Assembly (NCBI GenBank): GCA_037975125.1
Contig: CM075857.1
Coordinates: 22,236,822-22,300,821 of the forward strand
DNA: 64,000 nucleotides
Direction of reading: 5' to 3'
Source of the DNA: Latrodectus hesperus
Taxonomy: Eukaryota > Arthropoda > Arachnida > Araneae > Theridiidae
Positions 1 through 13,321 of this stretch are shown here, piece after piece. The notes beneath the pieces were generated by a model that was not told the origin of the DNA, did not search any database, and was given only the letters and a program-made list of their open reading frames with translations. Made by a program: the position numbers and the translations under genes. Each line of letters opens with the position of its first letter. Position 1 is the first letter of the stretch.

Positions 1-1480
1 AGATATTTACATTCAGTCGTCTTTTGAAAATCGAGCTCAGTATTTACTGCATTGTTGACCAAACCACATCCTCTATCTCCTCCAAGAATATAATTAGTTT
101 TCTCTCTATTAACCAGAAGTCCCTCTGCCTTTGCCTCTTTTTATAGGTTTTTATAGTTTTCAACTAGACAGTCTTCAGTTCTAAACATCAAATCCCCATC
201 ATCCGAAAAGGCAAAAATTTGCAAGAATTGATTTATTACTGTGCTCCTTTGATCAGAGTAAAACTTTTTGTATGATATATTCCAAAAACATAAGTTAGAT
301 GCTGTGGAAATTGCATCTCACTATCTTAATTATAAAATTTCTTGAAAACTTTCCCTGCACTTTGGCTTTTATGGTTAACGAAGTCATTTTAACAAACCGT
401 ATTAATTTTACTGGTATTTCAAATTCATTCAAGATGTGGTGATACAATTTTTTTCTGTTCATACAGTCGTATGCTTGCGTAAAATCAATAAAAAATGTAA
501 ATAATTTGATGTTTTGAGTATAGAACCTCTTCAGAACATTTCTAATACCAAAAATCTGGTCCGCAGTGAACCTACCATTTCTGAATCAATATTGAAAGTC
601 ACTGATTATTTTTTCTGCATAAGATTGTTATCTATACGCAATAATTCTCGAGAGTACTTTATATGAAGTACTCGAAGGAGATATTCCACTATAATTTCCT
701 CAAGTCAATATATTACCTTTTTTTATATATAGGGCACATGATTGATTACACTTTGCCATTCAATTTTTGATCCACACGCTTTCCAAGAGGTCATGTGGTA
801 ATATCCTTAAAAAGTTTTCTTCTCTATATTTCAGCATCTTGGCTGTAATTAAGTCTTCAACCGTACCTTTTCTACTTTTTTATAGCTTGTTTTGTTTCTT
901 CAACTGTTAGAGACTTACAGAATTGGTCATCATCCACATTATATTCATTTATCTCAACCTCCTCAATTGTTATATCCTCTTTAGTAGCTCTTCAAAATAT
1001 TGTCCATCTTTCAATTATTTTGCTTTTTTCGATAATCATTTCTTTGTCCCTGTTTTTACAAAAACTTATTTTGTATTGAAACCCTTTATTGATGCTTTTA
1101 ATGTTTGAATGAATTTTACAGGTGCCTCACATGGATTTTTCACTTCCTATATTCTATTTTTTTTAATTTTTTTTCTACGATGCAATACTTTTGATACGAT
1201 ATTCCTTTCTTCTTTATAAGGCTTTTCGTTTTGTATAGTTCCATAGGAAAGAATTTTTTCCAAGCAATTTTTTGTTTCAGTTCTCTCCACTCACTACCAA
1301 ACCATTCCTTTCGTGGTGTATTTTTCTCGTCCTCTAAATTTTTTATTCATTAACTTTAATTTCAACATCCATTATATTGATTAACACAGCAAAAGAATGC
1401 CTTGACAACATCTCCCTTTCTGGAAAAGTCTTGTTAATAGAAACAGACTTCTTCTAGTTAAATGCATCAATTTTTCCATA
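1..1480 (-). mobile_element. Degenerate LINE reverse transcriptase (RTE/CR1-like), cut by window edge
   Basis: Read on the minus strand, broken frames give a non-LTR reverse transcriptase. Motif A is visible as F-I-D-F-T-Q-A-Y-D (about 440-490), preceded by G-F-R-N-G-R-F-T-A-D-Q-I-F, and the catalytic box F-S-D-D lies at 198-209, followed by G-D-L-M-F-R-T-E-D. Upstream (about 1000-1450) are lysine/arginine-rich linker frames of the kind found between endonuclease and RT in RTE/CR1-type elements. Stops and frameshifts occur throughout, so this is a dead copy. The RT C-terminus runs off the left edge. Superfamily is inferred from motif wording; RTE versus CR1 is not settled. Confidence 0.6.
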
Positions 1481-1528
1481 TTAATAAATATAAACGTTAC
1501 TAATCAGATGCTTACTAGAAACTTATAT

Positions 1529-1738
1529 TTGTTTTTGTTGTTGTTTGTGTTTTGTGTCTGCTTGGCTGGCATAATGTGGTGCACTGCTTCACTTTTTCAA
1601 CTAAACCACTGTTTGGTGTGGAGTCCGACTTCCTCAGTACACACATGCCGTAGGTATCCTATTTATTGGGTAGGCAACCATTCACAACCCATTCATACAA
1701 AGAAAGGGCAAAGATGGGATAGACAGAAAGAGAAAGTA
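1529..1738 (-). repeat. tRNA-derived SINE, tail-side half (split by Tigger)
   Basis: This stretch matches the SINE at 35960-36208 over most of its length (shared core includes GTGGAGTCCGACTT and AGACAGAAAG). It stops abruptly at a TA dinucleotide at 1737-1738, and the remaining tRNA-like head resumes at 3859. The left end has a TTGTTGTTG-type tail (CAA repeats on the SINE strand). I could not find a clean target duplication for this copy. Confidence 0.65.
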
Positions 1739-3858
1739 CCGCATTTATACGAATCTAACGTGCCATCGAATCTAATGCGCATCCCCATTTTAAAACTTTA
1801 ATAAAAAAATTGTTTGTCGGCGAATGTAATGCCCATCAATGGTATGAGGAATTTATTGAATCTCATTTTATACAACAATGGATTTGTATATAAACTATCA
1901 ATCAATGCTCTAATAATTTTATTTAAATTTAGATACCATATTTTGGTACTTACGTATTAGCGTCACTGCATCGAATTTTGTTCCGAAACTTAAGTAGAAT
2001 TAGCCCGTAACCAATAATTTGAAAATGTTTTCTACTTTTGAAAAATTGACTTATAATTCTAAAAAGTAATTTTCTAATTATAGGAAATAATTTTTTTTAT
2101 TTTCGTCCTGCTTAAAAAGTCGCAGTGACGCTAATACGTAAGTACACGTATTTTATATAACAATAGATTTATACATAAAGTAGCAGAACATAGAATTAAC
2201 CTATTAGTGGGCTATTGTTATCTGAAACAATCATTGTTAATTCCTACTACCGTATATACGGTACCTATCGTAAAATATGATCATGAAATAAATAGTAACA
2301 TTTCTATCTAGCTAAGAGTTTCTACAATCAGTGATGAATAGTAAACGTCTTTATTCACTAATGTTTTCATCACTGGATTCCTCGCGGCTCTCTTCGTCAG
2401 AAGCAGATTCATTTCTTCTTTCCTCATTGTCATCGTCATCCTCGGCGTTCCAGAGCATGTCATCTTCACTGCCATTCAATGAATTTGAAATGCAGCATTT
2501 ATTGAAATATTTCACAATCATTGGTGCTTCGATGCTTTTCCAGGCAGCAGAAGCCCAGTGTGCAACATTGTGCGGTGCAGCACGCTTAATTTTTCCTGTC
2601 AGGGTCAATTCACGGTTTGGCTCACAAAACCATTTTTCGTACTTCGCCTGAACGTACCCCTTAAAAGGTTTACTTATACCAACGTCCAGGGGTTGTAACA
2701 CATCCCTCCAGGAATGCTAACAAGATCACTGCCTAGGATATGCATCATCTTTTTTACGTCGTCGGTGAGATAACCACGAAATACGTCCAAAGCATTGATG
2801 ATGGATTGGAGAACTCACCGGGACGGCGTTCCCATACATTTCGGAGCCAATCAAATATAATGATTCCGTCATCCACCCCTTCTCTTGGTTTCGAATCAGG
2901 ACATCATCTGTGAACAGCTTTTCATTCTTAGGGTTTTAGGGCACGTTTTCCGTTGGAAGATTAAGAAAGGAGGGGGTTTGCACCCGTCTGCTGTTATTGC
3001 CAGCATCACTGTTATGCATTGTTTTTCACATCCCGAAGTTTTGATGATAACTTCCTTAGTCCCCTTCTCCTTAATGGTGTAGCTACGATACATATCAAAC
3101 AAAATTGGCTCTTCGTCAGCGTTGCCAATTTGACCCATTGAAAAATTCTTTTCCTTCCGAAGTGTGATGACATATCGCTAAAATGTTAGTAGTTTTCCCT
3201 TAAAATCTGCAGGAAGTTTTTGGCATATTGTTGTACGGCGTCTTAGAGATAAGCCCATCCGCTTCATAAACCGATCCACCCATCCACGGCTTGTCTTAAA
3301 CTCTTGTTTCGGTATCCCAAGAACTTCAGATTCCTCTTTTGCTTTATTTCTTATGGTGTCACTAGTCACAGGTTGTCCATTCTTCCTCCTTTCACGTACA
3401 AATTTCAAAGCTTTTTCTTCAATTTTAGGGTGTCTTCTTTTGCGAGAACCAGTATATTTATTTCTACTAGCTTTAGTTGCAAACAGTGCCAATTTCTGTT
3501 GCCGCCACAAGCGAACATTGCGCTCAGCTATGTTGAACTCTCTACCTGCCTTTCTATTGCCATTTTTCCGCATAAAGAATTAATTTACGTTTGAAAGTAG
3601 CGTTATATGACATTCTCCTTTGTTTGCCTTCCATTTCGTGACTACGTACTCTGCAGTTTGTATCCTCTATGCAATAATGTGTCAATGATAAATATAACGG
3701 TAAATGTAGTCGATAAATACAGTTATCCATTGTAACGATTTAAATTTGGTTGAAGTCATCGGCGAACTGCTTACCTTGCACCCGAATCTAATTCGCACCC
3801 CAATTTTGAATACTACATTTGGCCAAAAACCATGCGCATTATTTTTTCGTAAATACGA
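1739..3858 (-). mobile_element. Tigger/pogo-type DNA transposon inserted in a SINE
   Basis: The 2.1 kb element is bounded by TA at 1737-1738 and TA at 3859-3860, and removing it plus one TA rejoins the two SINE halves. Ends are imperfect inverted repeats: CCGCATTTATACGAA on the left against TCGTATTTACGAAAA read inward from the right. Both ends also carry an ATGCGCAT subterminal motif. It encodes the broken transposase listed separately on the minus strand. TA duplication and protein content both agree with the pogo/Tigger group. Confidence 0.75.
2351..3573 (-). pseudogene. Tigger-type (CENP-B/DDE_1 family) transposase, broken
   Basis: On the minus strand the order is: a basic DNA-binding region (G-R-E-F-N-I-A-E-R-N-V-R-L-W-R, then K-R-R-H-P-K-I-E-E-K-A), a CENP-B-type second helix-turn-helix ending in R-G-W-V-D-R-F-M-K-R, then the DDE_1 core. 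Catalytic positions can be read as N-A-D-E-E-P near 3115, L-D-V-F-R-G-Y-L-T near 2780, and Q-P-L-D-V-G-I-S-K-P-F-K at 2690, then an acidic tail. The frame is broken by a CAG-to-TAG type stop at 3178 and by further stops or shifts between 2890 and 2700. The native start is uncertain; Met at 3573 is simply the first in frame. Non-functional. Confidence 0.75.
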
Positions 3859-3936
3859 TACATCCATGCCCGAACTAGAATTCGAACCCAGGACCTCCTT
3901 ATCAAAAATCATGCACCCTGACCACTAGATAGGCGG
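3859..3936 (-). repeat. tRNA-derived SINE, tRNA-like head (other half of split copy)
   Basis: On the minus strand this contains a B-box-like GGTTCGAATTC and an A-box-like TAGTGGTCAGGGTGC, aligning with the head of the SINE at 35960-36208. Together with 1529-1738 it makes one SINE interrupted by the Tigger element. Confidence 0.65.
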
Positions 3937-4179
3937 TGATATTTATACTTATGACACTGGTCTAATACTAGTAAACAGAATCTCAATTATGTTGTGTTCA
4001 GTCTTGTTGTTCAGCAGTTTTAATTTTTTCAGGCGGCATTGTTTCAGAAAATGCATTACTACCCGCACAACAGCAAAATCAAGTGTACAGTCACGTCATA
4101 AAGTGCGTAGAAACAGTTTCTTGGAATCAATTCCATGTTCTTAAAATAACATATTATTGCATTATTGTTATTCAATAAT
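3937..4179. other. No gene seen
   Basis: AT-rich sequence without a supported ORF or repeat structure. Confidence 0.5.
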
Positions 4180-4560
4180 AATGCTCCAGTGGCTCCGTAT
4201 CTGCACATCGCTTCCCATTTAGATCAGCTAAATATCATCTAGTTTGCAACAGGCAGTGATTGAGAGGGTGACCACGTGCACTCCCTCACTGGGTTGCTAG
4301 AGCTCCGTGGGTCACCACAGAGTCTAGTATGCGTTGGTTAAAGCCTCTTCTACTTTAATCTGGGACGTCCCAAGTCCTTCTGCTGATGTGGAAAGATATG
4401 GAGAAGGGTGTCAACTCAGGTGTGACCTCGTCACTTTATCGTGGTTTAAAATCACAAGGGACTTGGTGATGGACGAATATCCCAAGTTCGTTAATCTGAA
4501 TGACTAGTTCGATGGTCGCCTCCTTGTTATGTATGTTATCCAGTAATTTACTGATCCATA
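4180..4560. repeat. Unclassified GC-richer repeat candidate
   Basis: The block is clearly richer in G+C than its flanks and contains a near-palindrome, GGTGACCACG about 4279-4288 against CGTGGGTCACC about 4306-4316. It has no ORF. Its wording looks like a dispersed spider repeat, but there is no second copy in this window, so the call rests on composition and structure only. Confidence 0.35.
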
Positions 4561-4924
4561 TATACTTCTACGTCATTTTCACAAAGCACCTATTCTAAAT
4601 ATAATTATAAAATTTTGATGACATTTGTTTTTGGTTGTTTCACTGGATATCCTTTATGCTATTGGCAGAAAAATATCCTGGTACTGAATATCAGCCCCTG
4701 TTTTCCTTTAAGGGACTTATTAATAGTAAATATTAGTGAGCAATTGAGTTAAAATAGTTGCTCATCAAGAACTTTACTATGGTAAACGTCAAGATTTATC
4801 ATTTCTTGGAATCAACTCCAATGTCTTTAAATAGCATTCCATTGTATTTTTCTTCCAGCCACCTATTTACTAAGATGTATATACTGGTAAGTCATTTGAA
4901 TTTTCTGAAGCACTTTCTCTGAGT

Positions 4925-5140
4925 CTCAACATGGCCTAATTGAATGATAGCACTTTTCAGAGCATAAGATTCCTGATTCGATTTCAGCAACAGCTGAACA
5001 AAATAGAAGACAGATGTTACACCTCTGCCTTCTGCGTGTACGTCTACAATGGTGGGTGCTTACGAGTTTTCCGGTTGATTCCTTTCAATACGTGAATACG
5101 ATCCACTATCTATGAATAGCCCTCTAGTAACGCAATTTAT
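4925..5140 (+). repeat. Possible degraded tRNA-derived SINE
   Basis: A-box-like TGGCCTAATTGAATG (about 4933) is followed about 40 bases later by a B-box-like GATTCGATTTC, then GC-richer non-tRNA sequence. No target duplication was found. Confidence 0.35.
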
Positions 5141-5267
5141 TCGATGGAAGATAAAATGCTTTGTATGGGTCTTCGACCAGTTAGAATGTCCTCAACGAGG
5201 TATCAAAGGACTTTTTCTAAAAAATAATTGTGAAAATTATGTCAACCAATGATACAGTAAAAACATG

Positions 5268-5480
5268 AATCAGTCATGAAATAGTCATAATTATTACTAA
5301 AATCAGTCATGAAATAGTCATAATTATTACTAAAATCAGTCATGAAATAGTCATAATTATTACTAAAATCAGTCATGAAATAGTCATAATTATGACTAAA
5401 ATCAGTCACGAAATGGTCATAATTGTGACTAGAATCAGTCATGAAATAGTCATAATTGTGATTAGAATCAGTCATAATTT
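5268..5480. repeat. 33-bp minisatellite, about 6.5 copies
   Basis: AATCAGTCATGA recurs at exact 33-base steps (5268, 5301, 5334, 5367, 5400, 5433, 5466) with AATAGTCATAATTATTACT between. Because 33 is a multiple of three, it opens a spurious minus-strand frame of eleven-residue repeats. Confidence 0.9.
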
Positions 5481-6252
5481 ATGCACTTGGATATTCTTTC
5501 TTAACTTTGATGTCTGAAACATAGGTGTTTTTTATAAAACATTCAGACATGTTTTTAATATTAACTATCAGTAGAAATATTTGTCAAATTTCCTTAAAAC
5601 CATATGCTCTCGTTCTCAATCCATCAAAGTATAACTGTTTATGCCACTTTATCATTGCAGTTTGTTGAGAGATGGCATTGTTTGGTACTTAAAGTACAAG
5701 CTTTTTTCCTGAAAATCCAGTAAAAAAATTATAAAGTAATTTCTTTACAGAAAATGAATGCACAAAATCATCATTTGCATTTCCAAGAAAAATGCTGCAT
5801 AGAGGAGCAATTTTTAGTAAATAAGTCAGATTAATATTCTAGCTAATCGAACTTCTCACAAACGGATTTCAAAAAGAAATTACATTTAATGATATCATAA
5901 ACGGCATTAGAAAAAAAGTAGCACAAAATGTAAGGCTGTCCGTGAGAGACCGGCATGTCCAAGTTTACTAATAGCTTTCTCCCGTTTAACCCACGACCAA
6001 CAAGACACGTGCATTTAGTTGGCCATGATAACATGGGAAAATGCGTTAAGAGTTTTAAAAAAAATTCACTTTTTGTTTTATAATTGTGTGCTGTGTTTTG
6101 AATAAACGAATATAGCTCTATTCTAGCTCTCTTAAATTTCTGGAGTGAGTGAGTATCTTTTCCTAGCACAAAATCCAAAAAAAAAAAAAAAAAAAAAGAC
6201 ATACTATATATAGTTGCAATCAATTTTTGCCCAAAATTCTTGTTCAGACTTT
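5481..6252. other. No gene seen
   Basis: AT-rich, with a poly-A run at about 6178-6197. A minus-strand open frame of 126 codons (5843-6223) begins in that homopolymer and shows no recognisable domain. A short GC-richer patch at 5935-6040 may be old repeat sequence. Confidence 0.5.
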
Positions 6253-6265
6253 ACCTAGAAATTGA

Positions 6266-6442
6266 GCCGAGCTGGCAGCCGAATGGTTAGCGCTCTTGCC
6301 TTCGGTTCAACAGTTCGTGGGTTCGAATCCCACCTTGGGCATGGATGTTTGTAGTGGTTCGGAATCCACTTTAAACCGTAAGTCCCGGTCTAATTAGCCG
6401 TCGTGTGCAAAAAAAATGACCGTTGAGCGACAAACAAACCAA
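6266..6442 (+). repeat. tRNA-derived SINE with 13-bp target duplication
   Basis: A tRNA-like head carries an A box (GGCAGCCGAATGGTTAGCGC) and a perfect B box (GGTTCGAATCCC), followed by a non-tRNA body and a CAAACAAACCAAA tail. It is flanked by ACCTAGAAATTGA at 6253-6265 and 6443-6455. A second copy of the same family sits at 32334-32512. Confidence 0.9.
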
Positions 6443-6455
6443 ACCTAGAAATTGA

Positions 6456-7281
6456 AGAACATTTTTGTATCTAATTTAATCTAAATTCAAAATGATTTTA
6501 TTAAATGAATAAGAAAATTCATGTATATTTGAAAATATTAGCTTAATTAATTTTTAAATTATAAATAAATTTATTTTTAAATAAGAAATCTCTCCATAAA
6601 ATAAAACTTCTGTTAGCTTTTTTCTTCCCCCTTATAAGATATGCAGCCGTATTTGGATATATTCCCTTCAAATATTAACTAAAATTTGCACTATAAATCA
6701 CACTAGTAGAACTTTTAAAGTACACAAAATTCTTCCGCAGACATATCAGCAAGTTTAAGGAACTGAAATGTTCAAATAACACTTTAAAAAATTAGAATTT
6801 TTCTTCTGTAATTCTTTTAAAATCTTTTCTTTTTCATACATTTTACCTATACTAAAAAAAATAGAATTTGAAAGATATATGTGTGACGAAACTTATAACA
6901 TTTTTAAATTTTACTTTAAATCTGTTCACGGAAAAATTAGTTCCCCAAGAATATCGGGTTCAGCACTTTATAAAGTTAAATAAAATCTATAAAAGTTTTT
7001 CGTCAGTTATTTGAATTTTTTTAAATAAAATATTTTAGTTGAAATTCAAGAGAATGTGCGCCGTCAGAATAGCAATGATTCTTCCTATATTTCACTGAAA
7101 ATATTATATCAAATAAACATTTTGAACTTTTTCTCCTTTGAATTCGGAGTTATTTATTATATAACTAAAATCATAAGACATTTTATTTCTTAAATTTAAA
7201 AAAATATATATATAAGGTAAACAAGCATTTTAATTTATTTATATAAATCAAAAGCTTTATGTTAAATAACTGGTTTAAATA
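6456..7281. other. No gene seen
   Basis: Very AT-rich sequence with only short spurious open frames. Confidence 0.6.
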
Positions 7282-8880
7282 CCGGGTGATCCAAAAGTCA
7301 GGACGAACTTTAAAAATGAATAATTCGAAAACGAATGACGATACAAAGATGCGGTTTGCACCAAACGGATGGAAAAGAAACCGGGTTTTGTGTGGCAATG
7401 AAAAAAATAGTTCTGTTGGCGACCAACAGATGGCGCTATAGTGTTTTATTGCAACAAAAGATGTTTTACAAATGAAACAATGATTAATGAAGTCAGATTA
7501 ATTACAGTTAATTAGTACTTACTACAGTAAATGTTCAATGTGCTGTCCATCATTCAGAAGTAAAGCTGTGAGACGAGTCACCACACCATTCACAACATTT
7601 AGTAGCATTTCTTGCGTTGTGGCAGACACATTTTGGCGGATGTCATCTTTCAGTGCCGCTAGTGATGCCGGTTGGTCGCTGTACACTTTTGACTTCAAGA
7701 AGCCTCACAGCCAAAAGTCACAGGGTGTGAGATCGGGAGATCTTGGAGGCCATGCGTGATTAAAGTAGCGACTGATAATACGATCCTCCCCAAATGTTGA
7801 GCGTAGCAGGGGTTGCACAGGCAAAGCAATATGAGGTGGTGCTCCATCTTGCATAAAGGTGACTGTTTGGATTGCCTGTCGCTCTTGCAGTTCAGGAATA
7901 ATGCTGTTCTGTAACAGTGCTAGATATCGCTTACCGGTGACAGAAACTGTTTGGAAACCCGTCTGTGTGACTTCCTCGAAAAAAAATGGACTAATTATGA
8001 AATTAGCAGTGAAGCCACACCAGACTGTCACTTTAGGCTGTTGCAAGGGTACCTCAACAAATGCATGTGGATTTTCTGTGGTCCACACTCGACAATTGTG
8101 GGTGTTAACAGCGCCAGAGAATGTGAAATGTGCTTCATCTGTCCAAAGCACAGTGTGAAGCCAGTCGGGCTGCTCTTCCATCTTATTGAAGACCAAATTC
8201 GCAAAATGTCGGCGAGAGTCGAAGTCAGAAGGTTTCAGTTCTTGGTTATGTTGCAACTTGTAGGGATACCGTTGCAAAGTTACTCACAGCGCTCTCCAGA
8301 CACTTCCGTACGACACTCCTGTCTGCCTCGAAACTTCTCAAGTACTGCACTCCCCACCTGCAGCAACCGCCGACATGGCTTGCACCGTCTGATCCACTGT
8401 CGTGGCAACAGCAGCTGCAGTTGAGGAATGTCAACTTCTTTGACGTGATGCCAAAGAACCTGTAGCTTCAAATTTTTTCACAATTTTGTTCAATGCAGAA
8501 GATGTTATTGGTCCTTTGCTATCTCGCAATCCCTTCATGTAGCGATATGCTCGCAATGCTGTAATGGCACTTTCCAAATTCTTATAAAACAGTTTAGCTA
8601 AGAGGGCTTTCTCAACTATGGACAGCATTACGATGCATACCAGCTTCGACTACCATTACCTGCTGCAGTTTCTTCTTTTTATATCGTTTGTTGCTTTGCA
8701 TAATCTTACATCAGAAATCCGACAGCGCCATCTGTTGGTCGCCAACAAAACTATTTTTTTTCATTGCCACACAAAACCCGGTTTCTTTTCCATCCGTTTG
8801 GTGCAAACCGCATCTTTGTATCGTGATTCGTTTTCGAATTATTCATTTTTAAAGTTCGTCCTGACTTTTGGATCACCCTG
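7282..8880 (-). mobile_element. Mariner-superfamily element with ~156-bp terminal inverted repeats
   Basis: The element is flanked by TA (7280-7281 and 8881-8882). Nearly identical inverted repeats occupy 7282-7437 and 8724-8880; both ends read inward as GGGTGATCCAAAAGTCAGG. The interior encodes one minus-strand transposase. Such long repeats with TA targets fit the IS630/Tc1/mariner superfamily. Confidence 0.9.
7522..8628 (-). pseudogene. Transposase with DUF4817-type HTH and DDE_3-type core, broken
   Basis: The N-terminus (8431-8628) reads as a DUF4817-like helix-turn-helix (K-A-L-L-A-K-L-F-Y-K-N...A-L-R-A-Y-R). After frameshifts around 8430 and 8280 the catalytic core is in one frame from 8277: W-T-D-E-A-H-F, M-Q-D-G-A-P-P-H, and S-P-D-L-T-P-C-D-F-W. 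By my count 42 residues separate the second D and the D of P-C-D-F-W. A single TGA at about 7702-7704 interrupts W-L-x-G-F-L-K; beyond it the same frame runs on to TAG at 7522-7524. Dead, but only lightly damaged. Confidence 0.8.
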
Positions 8881-8882
8881 TA

Positions 8883-11412
<2,530 letters not shown>

Positions 11413-11479
11413 AAAACTTGTGTATATTGAAAACTTTTATTGAAGTTCTGTAAGTCTGACTTTTTTTACAAAAATGTAA

Positions 11480-12760
11480 AATGATGGAGCTCTCAGATTT
11501 TCATAAATATAAAATTGTAGTGGCCCGTCTAGCTGCAGCAAGTGTTACCGAAACATCATAACTTTTAAGGCACGATATCTACAGTCATGATAGATTATAC
11601 ACAACGCGATAAGATAAGTTCGTCAAATGAAAACAGTGGACAGTAAGAAAAGCTAAAAGTGATCCACAGGTAATGAAGTGAATTGTTATGTCCAAAAAGT
11701 GAATAACTGCAGCAAAAGAGACCAAAGTTAATGATTACAGTTTGAAGGCATCTTCATAAACAGAACATATAAAGCAAAGTAATAATTCCCAAGTCACTTA
11801 TCACAGATATTAATACGAAGCGTCTTTACTGGTGGCATACGAATGAAAATTGCTCGATTATCGAGTTGTTGTTGTTACTTATGAAACTTGGATAAGCCGA
11901 GCTCGCTATTTCGTTGGCTATGTGAGTTAAAGTCAGTAGGGACGTCTTTCGTTTAATCATCAGCATTACGAAGGTTAAAGTACAACTTTGCTCTTCAAAT
12001 CCTCCGACAGATGGCACCACCAGAGAATCCTCTCCCTCAATTTTGATATTGATCTTAAAAGTGGGAATTTTCTCCAGACCATTACACCCATGGTAACTGC
12101 TCAACAACCAACCACAGGACTTTTGATTCAACAGGTTTCAACAGAACGTATATCGCATGTATTCGGTAGGTCCTTGGCGGCATTGAAAATCGAACAACCG
12201 AAGGGTGCCTGCACAAGCATAAGATCGTGATTGTCTCTATCCAACTGTCAAGTATAGAGGAGGGTCTATCATGATACATACAGCTGTGTCACAGAATTCT
12301 CTAGGATCAATCGTTATCCAAAAAGGAAGGATCACTGGGCAGAAGTATAGAGAAATTTAATCTGATCAAATCCATCCTATGATGCGAACTTGGTTTCCTG
12401 CAGGAGATTGATGATTATGCACCTATTCATGTAACTTGTCCAATCATGGTATGCTAAACACGAAAATGAAATTGAAAATCGATCTTGGCAGCAGTCACCC
12501 GCTCTCAATATAATCGAACCGTCATGGCCTATTTTAGAACTTTCGATACGGAATCAATGTCCCCCACCGGGGTTTATACCAGAACTTTCAAAATATCTCC
12601 ATGAAGAATGGTACAAAATTCTCCTAAGCACTATTCAGCACTAGTATGAATCGATTGCCAGGCGAATTCAAGGTCGTATTATTTACCAAAAACTGTCAGA
12701 CACTATACTAATAAAGGTTTCTTCATGAACCTTAGAAGTTTCCATTATTTTGATAACCAC
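11480..12760 (+). mobile_element. Degenerate Tc1-like transposase remnant
   Basis: The + strand begins [16 protein letters not shown], a Tc1-type first helix-turn-helix. After many breaks, Tc1 C-terminal wording appears: V-W-A-A-I-S-Q-N-S-L-G-S-I-V near 12290, then S-P-A-L-N-I-I-E-P-S-W-P near 12510, then Y-E-S-I-A-R-R-I-Q-G near 12650. Frameshifts and stops are everywhere. No clean inverted repeats were found. Confidence 0.65.
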
Positions 12761-13321
12761 CTGTAAAAATGCTTGCTTTTATTTTAAAAAAAGTTTAATT
12801 GTTAGAATGTTATGCAACGCGATATAGATGCATATACAAACATAATTTTTAATCTCGAAAAAGGCAATGCAATTCTCCTGCGTCAGAACTATGATAAGTA
12901 TTAATTATCTGCCATGCCAATGAAAAGCACAATAGATTTTGTATGATAATTTTATAAAAAGCATTTTACTTTAAAACATTTCTATATTATCATATCAAAA
13001 TACCTATAGAAATTTAAATGCATAATTTAAAAATTTCCATGTTAAAATGATTAAATATAACATTCAGAAATAAAATCTCAAACAACTTATTCAGATTGAA
13101 TCATTTGTAATAACTGAGAAACTAAATAAGCGAACTCTAGCTTCTAAAAATTAAAGACTGGAATTTGGTATATTTTTTATGATATTTTAAATTTTAATTC
13201 TGTCTTATTTTTGTACTACCAAATATCACGAACTGAAAATAGCATTAAAGTTAACTTACATTACACTTAAATTAGATTTTATAATCGTGTTGTGCCTTAT
13301 TCTTCAATGTATAGCTGCAAG
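12761..13321. other. No gene seen
   Basis: AT-rich, no supported ORF. Confidence 0.6.

Noticed and set aside
2331..2651. + strand 106-codon ORF rich in serine
   Set aside because: Shadow of the Tigger transposase acidic tail on the minus strand.
5242..5475. Minus-strand frame of M-T-D-S-N-H-N-Y-D-Y-F repeats
   Set aside because: By-product of the 33-bp minisatellite; no signal peptide or flanking gene structure.
5843..6223. Minus-strand 126-codon ORF with a run of Phe
   Set aside because: Starts in a poly-A tract and has no recognisable domain or splice context.
6266..6345. Functional tRNA gene (also 32334-32410, 36140-36208, 55610-55676)
   Set aside because: A and B boxes are present, but each is the head of a SINE flanked by target duplications, with a long non-tRNA body and no convincing cloverleaf acceptor stem.
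7951..8424. + strand 157-codon ORF
   Set aside because: Antisense of the mariner-type transposase, which carries the recognisable catalytic motifs on the minus strand.
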